From Amycolatopsis sp. WQ 127309 (GTDB lineage: Bacteria > Actinomycetota > Actinomycetes > Mycobacteriales > Pseudonocardiaceae), in the NCBI RefSeq assembly GCF_023023025.1, contig NZ_CP095481.1, positions 7,081,001-7,145,000 on the forward strand: a stretch of 64,000 nucleotides of DNA, given 5' to 3'. Below are positions 45,501-55,800 of the stretch, in pieces (the stretch's first letter is position 1; each line of letters begins with the position of its first letter). The notes under the pieces are model-generated. The model saw only the letters and a program-made list of their open reading frames with translations. It was not told where the DNA came from and did not search any database. The position numbers and the translations under genes are program-made.

Positions 45501-45834
45501 CGTGGAACAGCAGTTCCCAGTTGTAGCCGGAGTACGACCCGCCCGGGCTGAGGTCGATGCGCTCCGGTTCGTGACCGATGCCGACGACGGCGGAGGTCAG
45601 CTCGGTGTAGTAGGAGTCGAAGAACTCCTTCGTCAGCCCGGCGTGGAAGGCCGGGTCCAGCATCCCGGCCAGTGACGTCGTGTTGAGCCGTTCGGTCAGC
45701 TCGGTGACGAACGGGTGGAAGAAGTTCTCGAAGGTGTAGGTGAACCGCGTGTCCTGGGTGTAGCGCCACTGGCCAAGGGCGGTGTTCACCACGGCCTGCT
45801 GCGTGAAGTCGTGGAAGACGTTCTTCGAGCTCAC
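42538..45834 (-). CDS. Tc toxin TcA subunit, C-terminal part (channel and TcB-binding)
   Basis: A 1098-residue protein that reads as the second half of a TcA subunit. It opens with a TcA-like helical region (FAEARKWFHHVFDPT), holds a long coiled-coil stretch that would form the translocation channel (AWERDQAGMAARTAGYERR, HELKQIGKQILTSLIGEQL) and ends with the TcB-binding beta domain (VPEWVFDLDTPGHYLRRIK, DGRFTDYFSAAGSIVTSSG, FRQFDYATISDVVLHIRYQ). Its GTG start lies 3 bp after the stop of the N-terminal TcA gene. Split TcA pairs are known in other bacteria (TcaA/TcaB). Together they would form the pentameric injection device. Confidence 0.85.
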   Translation of the reverse strand: MSSKNVFHDFTQQAVVNTALGQWRYTQDTRFTYTFENFFHPFVTELTERLNTTSLAGMLDPAFHAGLTKEFFDSYYTELTSAVVGIGHEPERIDLSPGGSYSGYNWELLFHVPLTIAVHLSKNQRFAEARKWFHHVFDPTCTDTSVPVPQRFWRFLAFRDAGAARQIDEQLAVLSKPVDECTPAELALKQQILTGYEAIRAKPFQPHAVARTRQVAYQYCVVMKYLDNLIAWGDSLFRQDTLESVNEATQLYVLAANLLGARPERTPSAGSVRPMTYADLRKRGLDAMGNALVELEGKFPLNLGVPKTGGGDGDAAGPLFGIGRTLYFCVPRNDKLLGYWDTVADRLFKIRHCMTLDGTVRQLALFDPPLDPGMLVKAAAAGLDLGSVVNGLNQPVSPVRAPVLIAKALELCAEVRSLGHTLLAALEKSDAETVAATWQRHEVAIHRMQQDVRFLHWTSAQETTRSLVTSRGAALERLAYYQRALGLAADPSAPADLTVDFENLDLTEEGFAGAYAALVGQYDLPVTVQPLPPLPTSEDDDPSAQSGAAGVGKLHLTDHESGELNTHLPTARDTGLTAGAANAIASGLAPVPDSDVDVHFWGIGGKVKLNVGTALVAAARIGGDIAGITAAWERDQAGMAARTAGYERRTDEWLLHHNLAAHELKQIGKQILTSLIGEQLAHRDYLTTKQQIADGEEIEQFLKDKFTSAELYGWLQGEASRLFYEYYRFAYDTLRKAEAAVKRDLMRPEVDAQDFVKFNYWDAGRKGLLSGEALYLDAKRLEAAYLDNNKRDLELVRHVSLRQLAPAALLTLKATGSCQVTVPEWVFDLDTPGHYLRRIKTVGLTIPCVTGPYAGPRCTLTLTKSTLRTSPLTGDGYARQGSDDGRFTDYFSAAGSIVTSSGQNDNGLFEVNLRDERLLPFEGAGAESTWTLELPKEFRQFDYATISDVVLHIRYQARDGGAQLRTAATGNLKELVADSGASGWAQLLGLRADFPGEWAAFLGGTGAFTAKLRRDHFPYHTHGMPITITGIELYRVDATGTPKHHAVAASTDLAALSTALNDTGTATLDLPPDPPGPATVLTRTAGADVWLVLRYALG

Positions 45835-45837
45835 GGG

Positions 45838-48800
45838 TCAGCTCCTCGGCGTGGTGACGACGATTCCGGCGGGCCCGATGCGGCCGTCGCCGAACGGGAC
45901 GGTGCCCAGGGTCGCGATGCCCCGGGTGATGTAGGCGTCCTCGGTGACGTAGTGCTGCATCTGCACCGGGTCGATGACACCGGCGTCCGGCCCGACGGCG
46001 ACCGGCCCGACCCGGTCCGGGATCTCGAACACGGGTTTCTGGTAGACCATCGGCGGCAGCTGCGGGACGACGCCCGCCGGCTGCGGCGTCACGACATAAC
46101 CGCCCCACTCGGGCACGCTCACCTGCTCCTCGGCGGTCGTGACGTAGAAGGAAGAACGGCTGTCGTGGAAGAAGAACGGCGCGTCCCACCGGTTCGCCAG
46201 GTCGTGCGCGGGTTCCACAGTGGACGCCGTGATCCCGGTGCGGAGCACCGGGCGCTTCAGCGGGCCCGCGCCGGGCAGGCCGAGGGCGGCCCCCAGGCTG
46301 AGCCCCCGCGAGTACTCGGCGCTCAGCGTGCCGCCGGCCGTGCTCAGCGAGCGCGTCGCCGGGACCACCTCGACCGCCCACTTCGAGGGTGGCGGCTGGT
46401 CCTCGGCGCGCACCGGCAGGCTGTGCGTGTTGTACAGCAGGAACGACGAGCCGCCCTGGCCGGTGATCCCGATGCGCAGCGCCGTGCCCTCCTCGTGGGC
46501 GCTCAGCCGCAGCCGGGAGCGCAGGAAGCTGTCGGCGGAAAACGTGCCGAGCGTGGTGGGCGCGGTCGCCGAGGACGTCTGCACCGGCTTCCACGCGCCG
46601 TTCGCGTACTCGCTCCAGCACAGCATCGCCTGGTAGGTCAGCTTCGGCGGCGCCGCGTTGAGGTCGCCCGTCCGGAGCGCGGTGAGGTTGCGGTCCGGCA
46701 GGTCCTTGATCGGTGTCGCGGTGCTCAGGTCCGGCTGCGGCACCATCCGCAGCCAGAACAGCAACAGCCGGCTGCGCCACACCACCGGGATCACCGGGGT
46801 GTCCTCGATGTCGAGCCCGATCTCCTCCCACGGCGTCCAGGAGCCGGCCTCGCGACGGCGGCTGTAGTACTTCCGCGCGGTGCCGGCGCTGCGCGCCACG
46901 ACGTGCGTGACGTCGTCGGCCGTGCCCGCCCCGCCCGTGACGACGTGCATCCCGCACGGTTCGAGCAGGGCCACGTCGGCGAGCTTGCCGAGGTACTTGC
47001 CGAAGGCGATCTCCGCGGCGTCGTCGGTGATGTCGCTCTGCAGCAGCTCGCTCATCATCTCCCGGAAGAACGGCGACTGGTCGTCGCGCAGCTCGGGTTC
47101 GAGCCAGTTCTCCGGCCACAGGAACACCTTGCGGTTGGCCTCCCAGACCCGGTAGCGGCGCATCCACTCCCACTGCGCCGCCTCGAGCGCCGACGCCGCC
47201 ACCCGCGGTTCCAGGTTCATCAGGCACCGGTCGGTGAACAGCTGCACGGTCGAGAGGGCGTTGCGGATCCGCGAGGTCTGCGTGCACGGGTCCATCTGGA
47301 CGTCCATCAGGAAGTACTCGAACAGCTTGTCCGCGGTGTCGATGTGCGCCGACGCCGGGTTCGCCCGCATCTGGTGCAGCACGTAGGCGACCAGCGCGTC
47401 CCGTTGCCGGGCGCGGAGCTCGTCGTTGACCGGCTTGATCACGGCGAGCCAGTCGGCCGGGGCGTAGCGCGAGCGCAGGGCACCGGTGAACGCGCGCACC
47501 GCGGCGCCGTCGGGGTCGTTGCCGGTGGCCGCGATCAGCGCGGGCGCGGGCACGCCGAACAGCTGCACCTGCCCGGCGGCGGCGGTCAGCCGCGCGAGCA
47601 CGGCCGGGTCCGCCAGGTCGGCCGGGCTCGCACCGATCCGGGCCAGCAACGCGGTCGCCGTGCCGGCCGGCCAGCCGGTGAGCGCGCACAGCGGCGCGGT
47701 GTCGGGCAACGCCGTCAGCGCGGCCAGCAGCCGTTCGTCGTCGGGGGCGTAGGCGGCCTTGAGCGCGGCGTGGCCGAGCAGGCCGGTGAGCACCGAGGTC
47801 AGCGCGGTCGCCGTCGGCCCGTCCGGGACCCCGGTCACGGCGAGGGCGTTCAGCCAGCTCCCGCCGCCGATCCGGTGGGGCCCGCCGGTGAGGTGGGCGA
47901 GTTCGGCCGGGGTGAGCCGCAGCGCGGCGGCCAGCGACGCGGCCTTGAAGAACCGCGTGTAGGTGGCGGCGAGGTGCTCGCGCGGCGTGGCCGGGTAGAA
48001 GGCGCGGCCGGGCACGGTCTCCCAGCCGCGGCCGGGGGACTGCCAGCTCACGCGGACCGGGGTGGTGGTGCCCAGCACGGTCAGCTCGACCGCGCGCAGC
48101 GTGCCCGCGGTGAGCCGGACCGGCTCGGTGTTGGCCCACCGGCCGTCCACACCGGACAGGGCGATGGCCGTGCCGTCGAGGGTGAGCGTGACGGCCGCGG
48201 CGGCACCGGTCTCGATCCGCAGGTTGTAGGTGTCGGTCGCCGGGGCTTCCAGAAAACCGCTCCACACCGCGGAAACCGGGCCCGCGGCCCCGGGCGGCAG
48301 GACTCCGACGACCGCTTCGGCGTCGCTCGCCCCGAGCTCCGGGCCGGTCAGGTCCGGGCCGGTGTGGAACCGGGCGGACAGGCCGGGCCGCTGTACGGCG
48401 ACCAGGTCGTCCAGCGCGGGCGCCGTCGCGTCGGCGGCCGCGTGCAGCACGGCCGGGTCGTCGAGCACGGTGGCGGCGAAGACCGGGTCGGTGTGGGCCG
48501 CGCCGCCGATCGCGGCCACCGCGAGCTGTCGCTTGCGGTGGCGGAGGAGGTCCGGCAGGAACGCGGCGAGCAGCGCCGTCCGGCGGGCCGCCTCCGGTTC
48601 GGCGGACGTGACGTAGGTGTCGTGGAGCGGCCGCAGTTCGGGGTACCGGTCGAAGAACGGATCGACCACGAGCCGGTTGGCGGTGTAGAGCGCGTCCACC
48701 GCGGCCTGGAACGCCGGGGTGGCGCCGGCCGCCTTCAGCGCGTCGCGCACGGCGGTGCTCAGCACCCCGGCGAACGAGAGCCGCTTGCCGAAGTCGTCGT

Positions 48801-51800
48801 AGCCGATCCGGCCGGGCGCCGCGGCCAGGACGGCGTCCGGCAGCACGGGTTCCGGGTGGGCGTAGGCCACGTCGGTGCCGAGGGTGCTGCCCAGCAGGCC
48901 GAAGAAGACGTCGGTGGTCGCGGCGTCGTAGACCAGCGCCATCCGCGCCCGGGTGATCTGCCCGTCCGGGTCGTCGACGACGCCGAACTCGCCGTCCACC
49001 GCGGCGAGCGCGGCGCGCAGGCCGCGGGCGAACTCGTTCACCTCGGTGCCCGGCGGCGCCGACGCGCCGCCGAGGTCGTCGTTCCACACCAGGTACAGCG
49101 CGGCGGCCGGCTTGAGCCCGGCCGCGCGCAGACCGTCGAGCAGGTCGAGCAGCGCCGGCAGGTCCGGGCGGTCCGGGCGCGCGTCGAAGACGTCCAGCCC
49201 GGTGTGCGCGAGCAGCCGCAGCAGTTCGGTGACGCCGAGTTTGAGCTTGCGGGCCAGCCAGCCGCGCCGGAAGACCTCGCTGACCACCTCGACGGTGAGC
49301 GGGGTGGTCGCGTCGAAGCCGAGCGCGGCGGTGACGGCGGCGAACTCGTCACCGGTCAGCGACAGCGCCGCGCGCACGCTTTCGGCGTGGTCGAGCAGCC
49401 GGGCGGACCCGGTGAGCACGCCGCCGTAGCCGTCGTCGGCGAACACCGGGTCCTTGGCGGGGGCGAACAACGTCCGGTAGAGCGAGGTTTCGCCGTAGGT
49501 GCCGATCGGCCCGAAGCAGGCCAGCAGCGACGGCAGGTCCCGGGCGAGCGAGAGGTTCAGCCGCTCGGCCACCCGGGAGACGACGCCGAGCCGGGGGAGC
49601 AGCGTCCGCCACCCGTGATCGAGCTTGGCCAGCGCGGTGGCCTCGTCGTCGGTGCCGGCGGGGACGTCCGCGGCCGGGTAGAGGGCCGCGATCGCGGCGT
49701 CGGTCTGCGCGATCGTCCAGCCCAGCGCGCGCCAGAGCCGCAGGAACCGCAGCAGCCGGATGAACACGCTGGGTCGCACCGGGTCGGCGAGCCGCGCGGG
49801 GTCGGCGTAGCGCAGGGCGAGTGCGGCGAAGCCGGTCCCGCCGGCCGGGTCGGTGAGCACGACCAGATCCATGATCCGCGCGTAGACCGCCGGGGTGCGC
49901 ACCCACGCCTTGATGTCGCCGCCGTACTGGGCCGGGTCGAGCTGCGGGGCGAGGGCCGCGTCGAAGTCCGCGTCGGGCAGCGTGCCGTCGTGCAGCGCGG
50001 CGAGGGTGGCCAGCGGGACACCGAGCCGGTCCAGCCGCGGGATGAGCGTGCCCGCCGGGTTCATCGCCTGGGTGCGCAGCACGGCGATCAGGTCGTCGTA
50101 ACCGAGGCCGACGCGGTGGCAGAAGTCCTTGGCGCCACTGAGATCCGCGAGCACGGCACTGTCCGGTGTGGACGACGGGTAGCCGTAGAGCGTCTGCAGG
50201 GTCAGGGTCGAGTCGGTCAGCCGGTCGGCCTCCGGGCGCGACAGCCGCAGCTGCTCCAGCCACACGTCGCGCCAGCCGTAGCCCGCTTCATCGGGCCGTT
50301 CGACGGCGTCCCCAGCCCGCAGGACTTCCATCACCCGCGGCAGCGGCGTGCCGAACGCGGCGAACAGGCGGCGCAGCCGGTTGAGCGGTTCGTGCAGCGG
50401 CAGCAGCGGGCTCGGCGGCAGCAGCGGCGCCGGCGTGGTCTTGCCGGCCAGCACGTCGTAGGCCGAGTCCTGCACGAACTGCGGGTTCGCCAGCAGCTCC
50501 TCGGTGCTCACCCGGTCGTCGGTGCTGTGCCCGGTGAAGCCGTCGAGGGTGAGCCCGTGGGTGACGTAGTACTCCAGCGTCTCGTTGACCAGGTCGATGT
50601 AGGGCAACGCGGTGTTGGTGTTCTCGCAGGTCAGCGGCAGGTACTGCAGGTCGGGCCGCCGCGAGAGCAGCACGCCGAGCGGTGTCGGCGGGACGCCGGC
50701 GGGTGACCCGGCCGCGGTCCACGCCGCGAGGTCGGCGTACGGGTAGGGCGCGTCCCCGTGGGCGCCGGGCCACGCCGCGGTGAACTGCGCCCAGCGCGCG
50801 TCGTCGCGGTCGAGGAACTGCAGCAGGTCCACCAGGTACGCGGCCGGGCTGAGCACCGAGCGGCACTCATCGCAGTCGCAGTAGTCCTGGTCGCCGAGCA
50901 GTTCCTGCAGCGTCGGGTAGGCGATCACGTCCCCGGCCTCGGCGGGCACCACCGGCGACGGGTCCACGATCTGCGCGGTCGTGTGCACGCCGATGGCGGG
51001 GGCCTTGCCGGCCAGCACGTACGACGTCGCGATGTTCAGCACCGCCAGGTGCACCTGCTGCGCGCGGGCGTGGATCAGCGCGGCTGTCTCGGCGCCGCCG
51101 ACCACGCCGGCGTAGCCCGCGACGAACTCCGCGCGGTCGTGGCCCGCCACGGCGTAGGCCGAGTCGATTCCCCGGGTCAGCAGGGCGTTCATCGCCTCGT
51201 CGGACGGGGTGATCTGGCGGACGCGCTGCACGCGGGCGATGTCGGCGCGCACCACCGGATCGACGGTGACGTCGGCGTTGCGGTGCAGGAACTGGTCGAT
51301 GGGGTGCACGCCGACGTCGAACCGGTGGGCCTGCGCGGTGAGGAAGTCCCGCACGCCCGCGGCCGCGCGCACCGGCGTCTCGCCCGCCCCGACCATCGCG
51401 GCGAGCGCCGCGGTCGGGTAGCTCAGCCGCAGCTGCGTCGCCAGGACCTGGGCGTAGTTGGCCCGCCGGGCCGCTTCGTCGTCGCCGGGGATCTCCGCCG
51501 GCGCGGTGTCGATCAGCGGCAGCCACGCCTGCGCGTGGTGGAAACCGCGGTCGAGCAGCTGGGCGGGGTCGGTGACCCGGCCGGGCTGGTGCAGCTTGGC
51601 CACCAGCGGCGCGTTGTTCAGCGTGAGGTAGGCGAGCCGGCCGTCCACCTGCAGCCGCAGCGTCGCGCCGAGGCCGAACTGCCGCTCGGCCGCCCGCCAG
51701 AACGCCGCGGTCGAGCCGCGGTGCTCCAGCTGGAGCCGGGCGAACGGCTCGTGCTGCTCGGCGGGCAGCGAGAGGTCCAGCAGCTCGCCCAGCGACGAGC

Positions 51801-52839
51801 GGCCGGCGACGGCGGGCCCGCTGAGCGCGCGCTGCGCGGCGAGGGTGGTGAACGTCTTGAGCGCGGCGGGCAGCTGGCCGGCGAGGTCGGCGGCGATCAC
51901 GCCCTGGTCGATCGCCTGCCGCCAGACGAGGTCGACCGTTGCCGGGTCGGCGGCGTAGATCGCGGTGTCGGTGGGCGGCAGCCCGGCGCGGAACAGCGCG
52001 TAGAACAGCCCGGGCGCGATCGCCGGGTCGCCGGTGCCTGCCGTGCGGGCGCCGAACTGCTCGGCGAGCGCGGCGACGGCCACGGCGCGGGCGTCCCAGC
52101 CGGTCTTGTTCGCCAGGTACGTGACGTCGGGCCGGTCCGCTGTCTCCTGCAGGTCGGCGAGCGACCCGTCGTAGTGCTGCCCCAGGTCGGCGGTCAGCGT
52201 CTGGTGCTCGGCGGCCAGCGCGGTCTGGGCGTCGTCGGCGACCGCGATGTCCAGGGTCTCGGTGTGCCCGGCGTTGTAGCGCACCGGTGACGACCCGAGC
52301 AGCGCCTCCCGGTCGGCGTAGGCGTGCGCCTGCAGGTCCGGGTCGGCTTTGGCGGTCTCGTAGTTGAACGTGACCTCGTAGGTGCCGTCGGCGGCGGTCC
52401 GGGTCTGGGTGAGCGCGGTGTCGCCGCCGACCCCGCGGTCGGCCACCACGATCCGGATGCCGCCGACGCCGGGCCGTGACGCGCTGGAGAGCCGCCCGCG
52501 CACCAGGTACCGGTGCGGGTCCGGCGCCGGTTCGCCGTCGTCGTCGTCGAGCAGGCCCAGCCCGCGCAGCAGCGAGTTGAGCGCGGCGGCGGTGCGGTCG
52601 TCGACCACGCCGGTGGCCTCGAACCGCCGCTGCTCCTGGAACAGGCTCACCGCCTTGGCCGTCGCGTCGCGGTAGGTGCGGTCGGCCTGTTCCTTCGGGA
52701 TGACCGCGAGCAGTTCCTTCTGGGTGCCCGGCTCGGCCGCGATCGCGTTGCGGCGCAACAGGACCAGCAACGCGGTCTGCAGGGAGACCACGGCGTCGGC
52801 GGTGTCGCCCGGTTCGAGCGGTGCGGTGATCGCACGCAT
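45838..52839 (-). CDS. Tc toxin TcA subunit, N-terminal part
   Basis: A 2333-residue protein. Order of parts: an N-terminal peptidoglycan-binding-like helical unit (about 10-75), a transthyretin/carboxypeptidase-regulatory-like domain (HRYLVRGRLSSASRPGVGG), a long TcA shell region (VVPAEAGDVIAYPTLQELLG, SVLSPAAYLVDLLQFL), a PA14-like insert (WSGFLEAPATDTYNLRIET) and a neuraminidase-like domain near the end (VIPVVWRSRLLLFWLRM). AGGAG selects ATG 52839, which lies 8 bp after the TcB-TcC stop. It is the receptor-binding and pore-scaffold half; the channel half is the next gene. Very high GC explains large shadow frames on the other strand. Confidence 0.88.
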   Translation of the reverse strand: MRAITAPLEPGDTADAVVSLQTALLVLLRRNAIAAEPGTQKELLAVIPKEQADRTYRDATAKAVSLFQEQRRFEATGVVDDRTAAALNSLLRGLGLLDDDDGEPAPDPHRYLVRGRLSSASRPGVGGIRIVVADRGVGGDTALTQTRTAADGTYEVTFNYETAKADPDLQAHAYADREALLGSSPVRYNAGHTETLDIAVADDAQTALAAEHQTLTADLGQHYDGSLADLQETADRPDVTYLANKTGWDARAVAVAALAEQFGARTAGTGDPAIAPGLFYALFRAGLPPTDTAIYAADPATVDLVWRQAIDQGVIAADLAGQLPAALKTFTTLAAQRALSGPAVAGRSSLGELLDLSLPAEQHEPFARLQLEHRGSTAAFWRAAERQFGLGATLRLQVDGRLAYLTLNNAPLVAKLHQPGRVTDPAQLLDRGFHHAQAWLPLIDTAPAEIPGDDEAARRANYAQVLATQLRLSYPTAALAAMVGAGETPVRAAAGVRDFLTAQAHRFDVGVHPIDQFLHRNADVTVDPVVRADIARVQRVRQITPSDEAMNALLTRGIDSAYAVAGHDRAEFVAGYAGVVGGAETAALIHARAQQVHLAVLNIATSYVLAGKAPAIGVHTTAQIVDPSPVVPAEAGDVIAYPTLQELLGDQDYCDCDECRSVLSPAAYLVDLLQFLDRDDARWAQFTAAWPGAHGDAPYPYADLAAWTAAGSPAGVPPTPLGVLLSRRPDLQYLPLTCENTNTALPYIDLVNETLEYYVTHGLTLDGFTGHSTDDRVSTEELLANPQFVQDSAYDVLAGKTTPAPLLPPSPLLPLHEPLNRLRRLFAAFGTPLPRVMEVLRAGDAVERPDEAGYGWRDVWLEQLRLSRPEADRLTDSTLTLQTLYGYPSSTPDSAVLADLSGAKDFCHRVGLGYDDLIAVLRTQAMNPAGTLIPRLDRLGVPLATLAALHDGTLPDADFDAALAPQLDPAQYGGDIKAWVRTPAVYARIMDLVVLTDPAGGTGFAALALRYADPARLADPVRPSVFIRLLRFLRLWRALGWTIAQTDAAIAALYPAADVPAGTDDEATALAKLDHGWRTLLPRLGVVSRVAERLNLSLARDLPSLLACFGPIGTYGETSLYRTLFAPAKDPVFADDGYGGVLTGSARLLDHAESVRAALSLTGDEFAAVTAALGFDATTPLTVEVVSEVFRRGWLARKLKLGVTELLRLLAHTGLDVFDARPDRPDLPALLDLLDGLRAAGLKPAAALYLVWNDDLGGASAPPGTEVNEFARGLRAALAAVDGEFGVVDDPDGQITRARMALVYDAATTDVFFGLLGSTLGTDVAYAHPEPVLPDAVLAAAPGRIGYDDFGKRLSFAGVLSTAVRDALKAAGATPAFQAAVDALYTANRLVVDPFFDRYPELRPLHDTYVTSAEPEAARRTALLAAFLPDLLRHRKRQLAVAAIGGAAHTDPVFAATVLDDPAVLHAAADATAPALDDLVAVQRPGLSARFHTGPDLTGPELGASDAEAVVGVLPPGAAGPVSAVWSGFLEAPATDTYNLRIETGAAAAVTLTLDGTAIALSGVDGRWANTEPVRLTAGTLRAVELTVLGTTTPVRVSWQSPGRGWETVPGRAFYPATPREHLAATYTRFFKAASLAAALRLTPAELAHLTGGPHRIGGGSWLNALAVTGVPDGPTATALTSVLTGLLGHAALKAAYAPDDERLLAALTALPDTAPLCALTGWPAGTATALLARIGASPADLADPAVLARLTAAAGQVQLFGVPAPALIAATGNDPDGAAVRAFTGALRSRYAPADWLAVIKPVNDELRARQRDALVAYVLHQMRANPASAHIDTADKLFEYFLMDVQMDPCTQTSRIRNALSTVQLFTDRCLMNLEPRVAASALEAAQWEWMRRYRVWEANRKVFLWPENWLEPELRDDQSPFFREMMSELLQSDITDDAAEIAFGKYLGKLADVALLEPCGMHVVTGGAGTADDVTHVVARSAGTARKYYSRRREAGSWTPWEEIGLDIEDTPVIPVVWRSRLLLFWLRMVPQPDLSTATPIKDLPDRNLTALRTGDLNAAPPKLTYQAMLCWSEYANGAWKPVQTSSATAPTTLGTFSADSFLRSRLRLSAHEEGTALRIGITGQGGSSFLLYNTHSLPVRAEDQPPPSKWAVEVVPATRSLSTAGGTLSAEYSRGLSLGAALGLPGAGPLKRPVLRTGITASTVEPAHDLANRWDAPFFFHDSRSSFYVTTAEEQVSVPEWGGYVVTPQPAGVVPQLPPMVYQKPVFEIPDRVGPVAVGPDAGVIDPVQMQHYVTEDAYITRGIATLGTVPFGDGRIGPAGIVVTTPRS

Positions 52840-52847
52840 GGGCACTC

Positions 52848-55800
52848 CTACTTCTGGTAACGGGTGAACGGCAGGTTGTCGAGGTGGTACTCGCGCATCA
52901 GCTGCCGCGCGAAATCCCAGACCTCGCTGGTGGAGGCGCCGTCGTGGGCCCTGATCCACGCCCCCCAGCGCTGGTTCCACTCCATGCTGTGGATCGCCGA
53001 GTGCTCGCCCTGGCTGATCGACACGGCGTAGGCGTCGATGTCGATGCCCCGCGGTGCCCGGCTGAACCACTCCCGGAACTCCTGCGGCAGCACGTGGTGC
53101 AGCGGGTCACGCGGGTAGGCGGGGGCGATGCGCCGGCCCCGGTCGCCCAGCGCGGCCGCGTTGTGGTCGGTCGGCGGTGTCTTGCCGGTCGGCTGCGCCG
53201 TGACCTGCTTGCCCTTCGGCGGGATGTAGGGCAGCTTCGTCACCTTCGGGGTCGAGCCGGTCTTCGTGTCGTTGCCCGTGGTGCCGGAGGCGGCGTCCTG
53301 CGCCTTGCCCTTGGCGATCTCGTCCGCGCTGAAGGTGCCCGGGTCGTTCAGCCCGGCCGACCCGACGGACCGCTTCGCGTTCGGGTTGGCCTCGTAGTAC
53401 TTCTGCCACGCCGCCGCGTCGTTCGGGTTGCTCGGCGGCCCGCCTTCGCCCTTGAGCCCGGCCACCTCGTTCGCGACGAACTTGCCGCCGACCGCGAGCC
53501 CGCCGCCGAGCACCGCGCCCGTCGCGCCGTTCTGCACGGCCACGGTCGCGTACTGCTTGCCGGAGCTGACCTCGCCCTTCTTCACGTCCTGGACGGCCTG
53601 GTCGCCGACCCCCTGCACGACCCCGCCGGTCAGGCCGCCCGCCATGCCCTGCAGCACCACGGGCGCGCCCTTCATGGCCGAGCCGGTGCCCCCGCCGACG
53701 GCCATGCTCACGCCGGTGACCGCGGTGTGCGCGGCGAACTCCTCGTCGGAGATGTGCGGCTGCACCGCGGCCGCCTCCCGTTCGTCCTTCGGTGCCCCGG
53801 CCTCGCTGACCAGCGTCAGCGTCGCGATGACGACCACGGCGGCGACGAAGAACCAGAAGATGTGCCCGGTCGGGTCGCCCGCGATCACCGGCCGGCCCTC
53901 GACGTAGGCGTAGACGTTCGGCCCGCCGGCGATGCCGGACGGGTCGCAGCTGACCCACCGGCCCAGCCACGGCGCGTAGTACCGGTCGTGGTGGTACTCC
54001 AGCCCGGTCTCGTCGTCGCGTTCCCGGCCGGTGTAGCGGTAGCGCTTGGCGCCCGCCTCGAGGGCGCTCCGCCCGGCCTGGAACGCCGTCGTGCCGTACG
54101 GGTGGTACTCCTCGTAGCTCACGAGCGCGCCGGACTCGTCCAGCTCCACCGAGGCCGAGCCGAGGTGGTTGCCGAGCTGGTAGCGGATCACCGGCGCGGC
54201 CCCCGCGGGCACGTCGGCCAGGGCGATCCGCCGGTCGCCGTCGCGCACCTGCAGCGTGCGCCGCTTCGTGACCGGCGTGCCGTCCGCGGCGAACTCCCGG
54301 TAGAGCTCGTACCCGCCCAGGTACACGCGTTCGGCCACCGGCCGGCCGGCGGGGTCGCAGGTGGTCTTGCGGACCCGCTCGCCGGTGTGGTCGTAGGCGT
54401 AGTACGTGGTCTCGGGGGTACCGGCGACGACCACCTGGCGCGCGGTCGCGAGGAGCTGGTCCCGGTGGTTCCAGCGCAGCAGCGGCAGGGACGTCATGGC
54501 GGTGGTGTTGCCGTGCGCGTCGTAGGCGTGCACTGCGCCGTAGCCGCCGGTCGCGGCGTAGTCCGGCAGCCCGTCCGGGTCGCCCGGCAGGCTCGCGGAC
54601 AGCAGCCGGTTGCTGTCGAGCGCGTACTGCAGGCTCCGCCGCCAGCGCGTCACGCCGGGGGAGTCGACGTCGCGGCCCGCGCTGTGCGTGACGTGCAACA
54701 GGTTTCCGGCGCCGTCGTAGCGGTAGCGTTCCACGTAGCCGTGCAGCCCGCCGAGGTCGTTGGCGTGCACCCGCGCGCCGGTGAACGGGTGGTCGCGGCG
54801 GCTGCTGTCCGGCGGGCTGTAGGCGAAGTCCGTCTGCCCGGTGTGCTCGCGCCCGCTCGCCCCGATCAGCCGGTACAACGCGTCGTAGCGGTAGCCGGCG
54901 ATGCCGTCGGCGTCCACTGTGGACGCCGTGGCGGCGTCCTCGATCCGGACGATGTTGCCCACCGGGTCGTAGCGGTAACGCAGGTCCTGCACGACCGCGC
55001 GGTCGGCGAACAGCGCCGAGGCCGTGGTGTCCACAGTGGCGGGACGGGTGGTGCGCAACTCGGTGAGCCGCGCGGTGTCCGGGTCGTAGGCGTACGTCGT
55101 CTCGGCGCCGTTGCCGTAGGCGATGCGGGTGCGCCGGCCGTGGGCGTCGTAGCGGACGTCGGTGACGAACGGCGTGACCGCGCCCTCGATCGTCACCTCG
55201 ACCGAGCCGATCAGCCCCGCCTCGGTGAACCCGGCCCGGAACGCGCTGCCGTCGGGGGTGCGCACGACGACGGCGCGGCCCAGCGCGTCGTGCTCGGTGG
55301 TGGTGACGAACGGCGCGCCGGGCTCCAGCAGCGGTTCCGCCGCCGCGGTGACGGCGGCGGGGTCGGTGAGCCCGGCGAGCGCGGACCAGTCCGGCGGGGT
55401 CCGCGGGTCGCGCGCCAGCCGCCGGTGGACGGCGGCGAGGTTGCCGCGGAAGTCGTGCGCGGCGTTGGTGACCACCCCGGCGCCGTCGTAGACCTGGTGC
55501 ACGCGCCCGCGCAGGTTGGCCGCGGGATCGGCCACGGCCTCGCCGTACACCCGCTGCTCGACGAGCACCTCGGGATCCGGTGGGCCGCCCGCGTCGCGGG
55601 GCGCGCCCGACACGGCCGTGTCGCCGGCCGCGGTGACGAACAGCGCCAGCGGGCGGCGCAGCACGTCGTAGGTCGTGCGCGACCGCATCCCGCGGCCGGT
55701 CCAGGCGAGCAGCGGCTGCCCGGCGGCGTCCGGCAGCACCCACCGCTCGCCCGCCTCGGCGCTGCTGCTGTAGAGGACGCGCCCGGCCGCGTCGTGTCCC

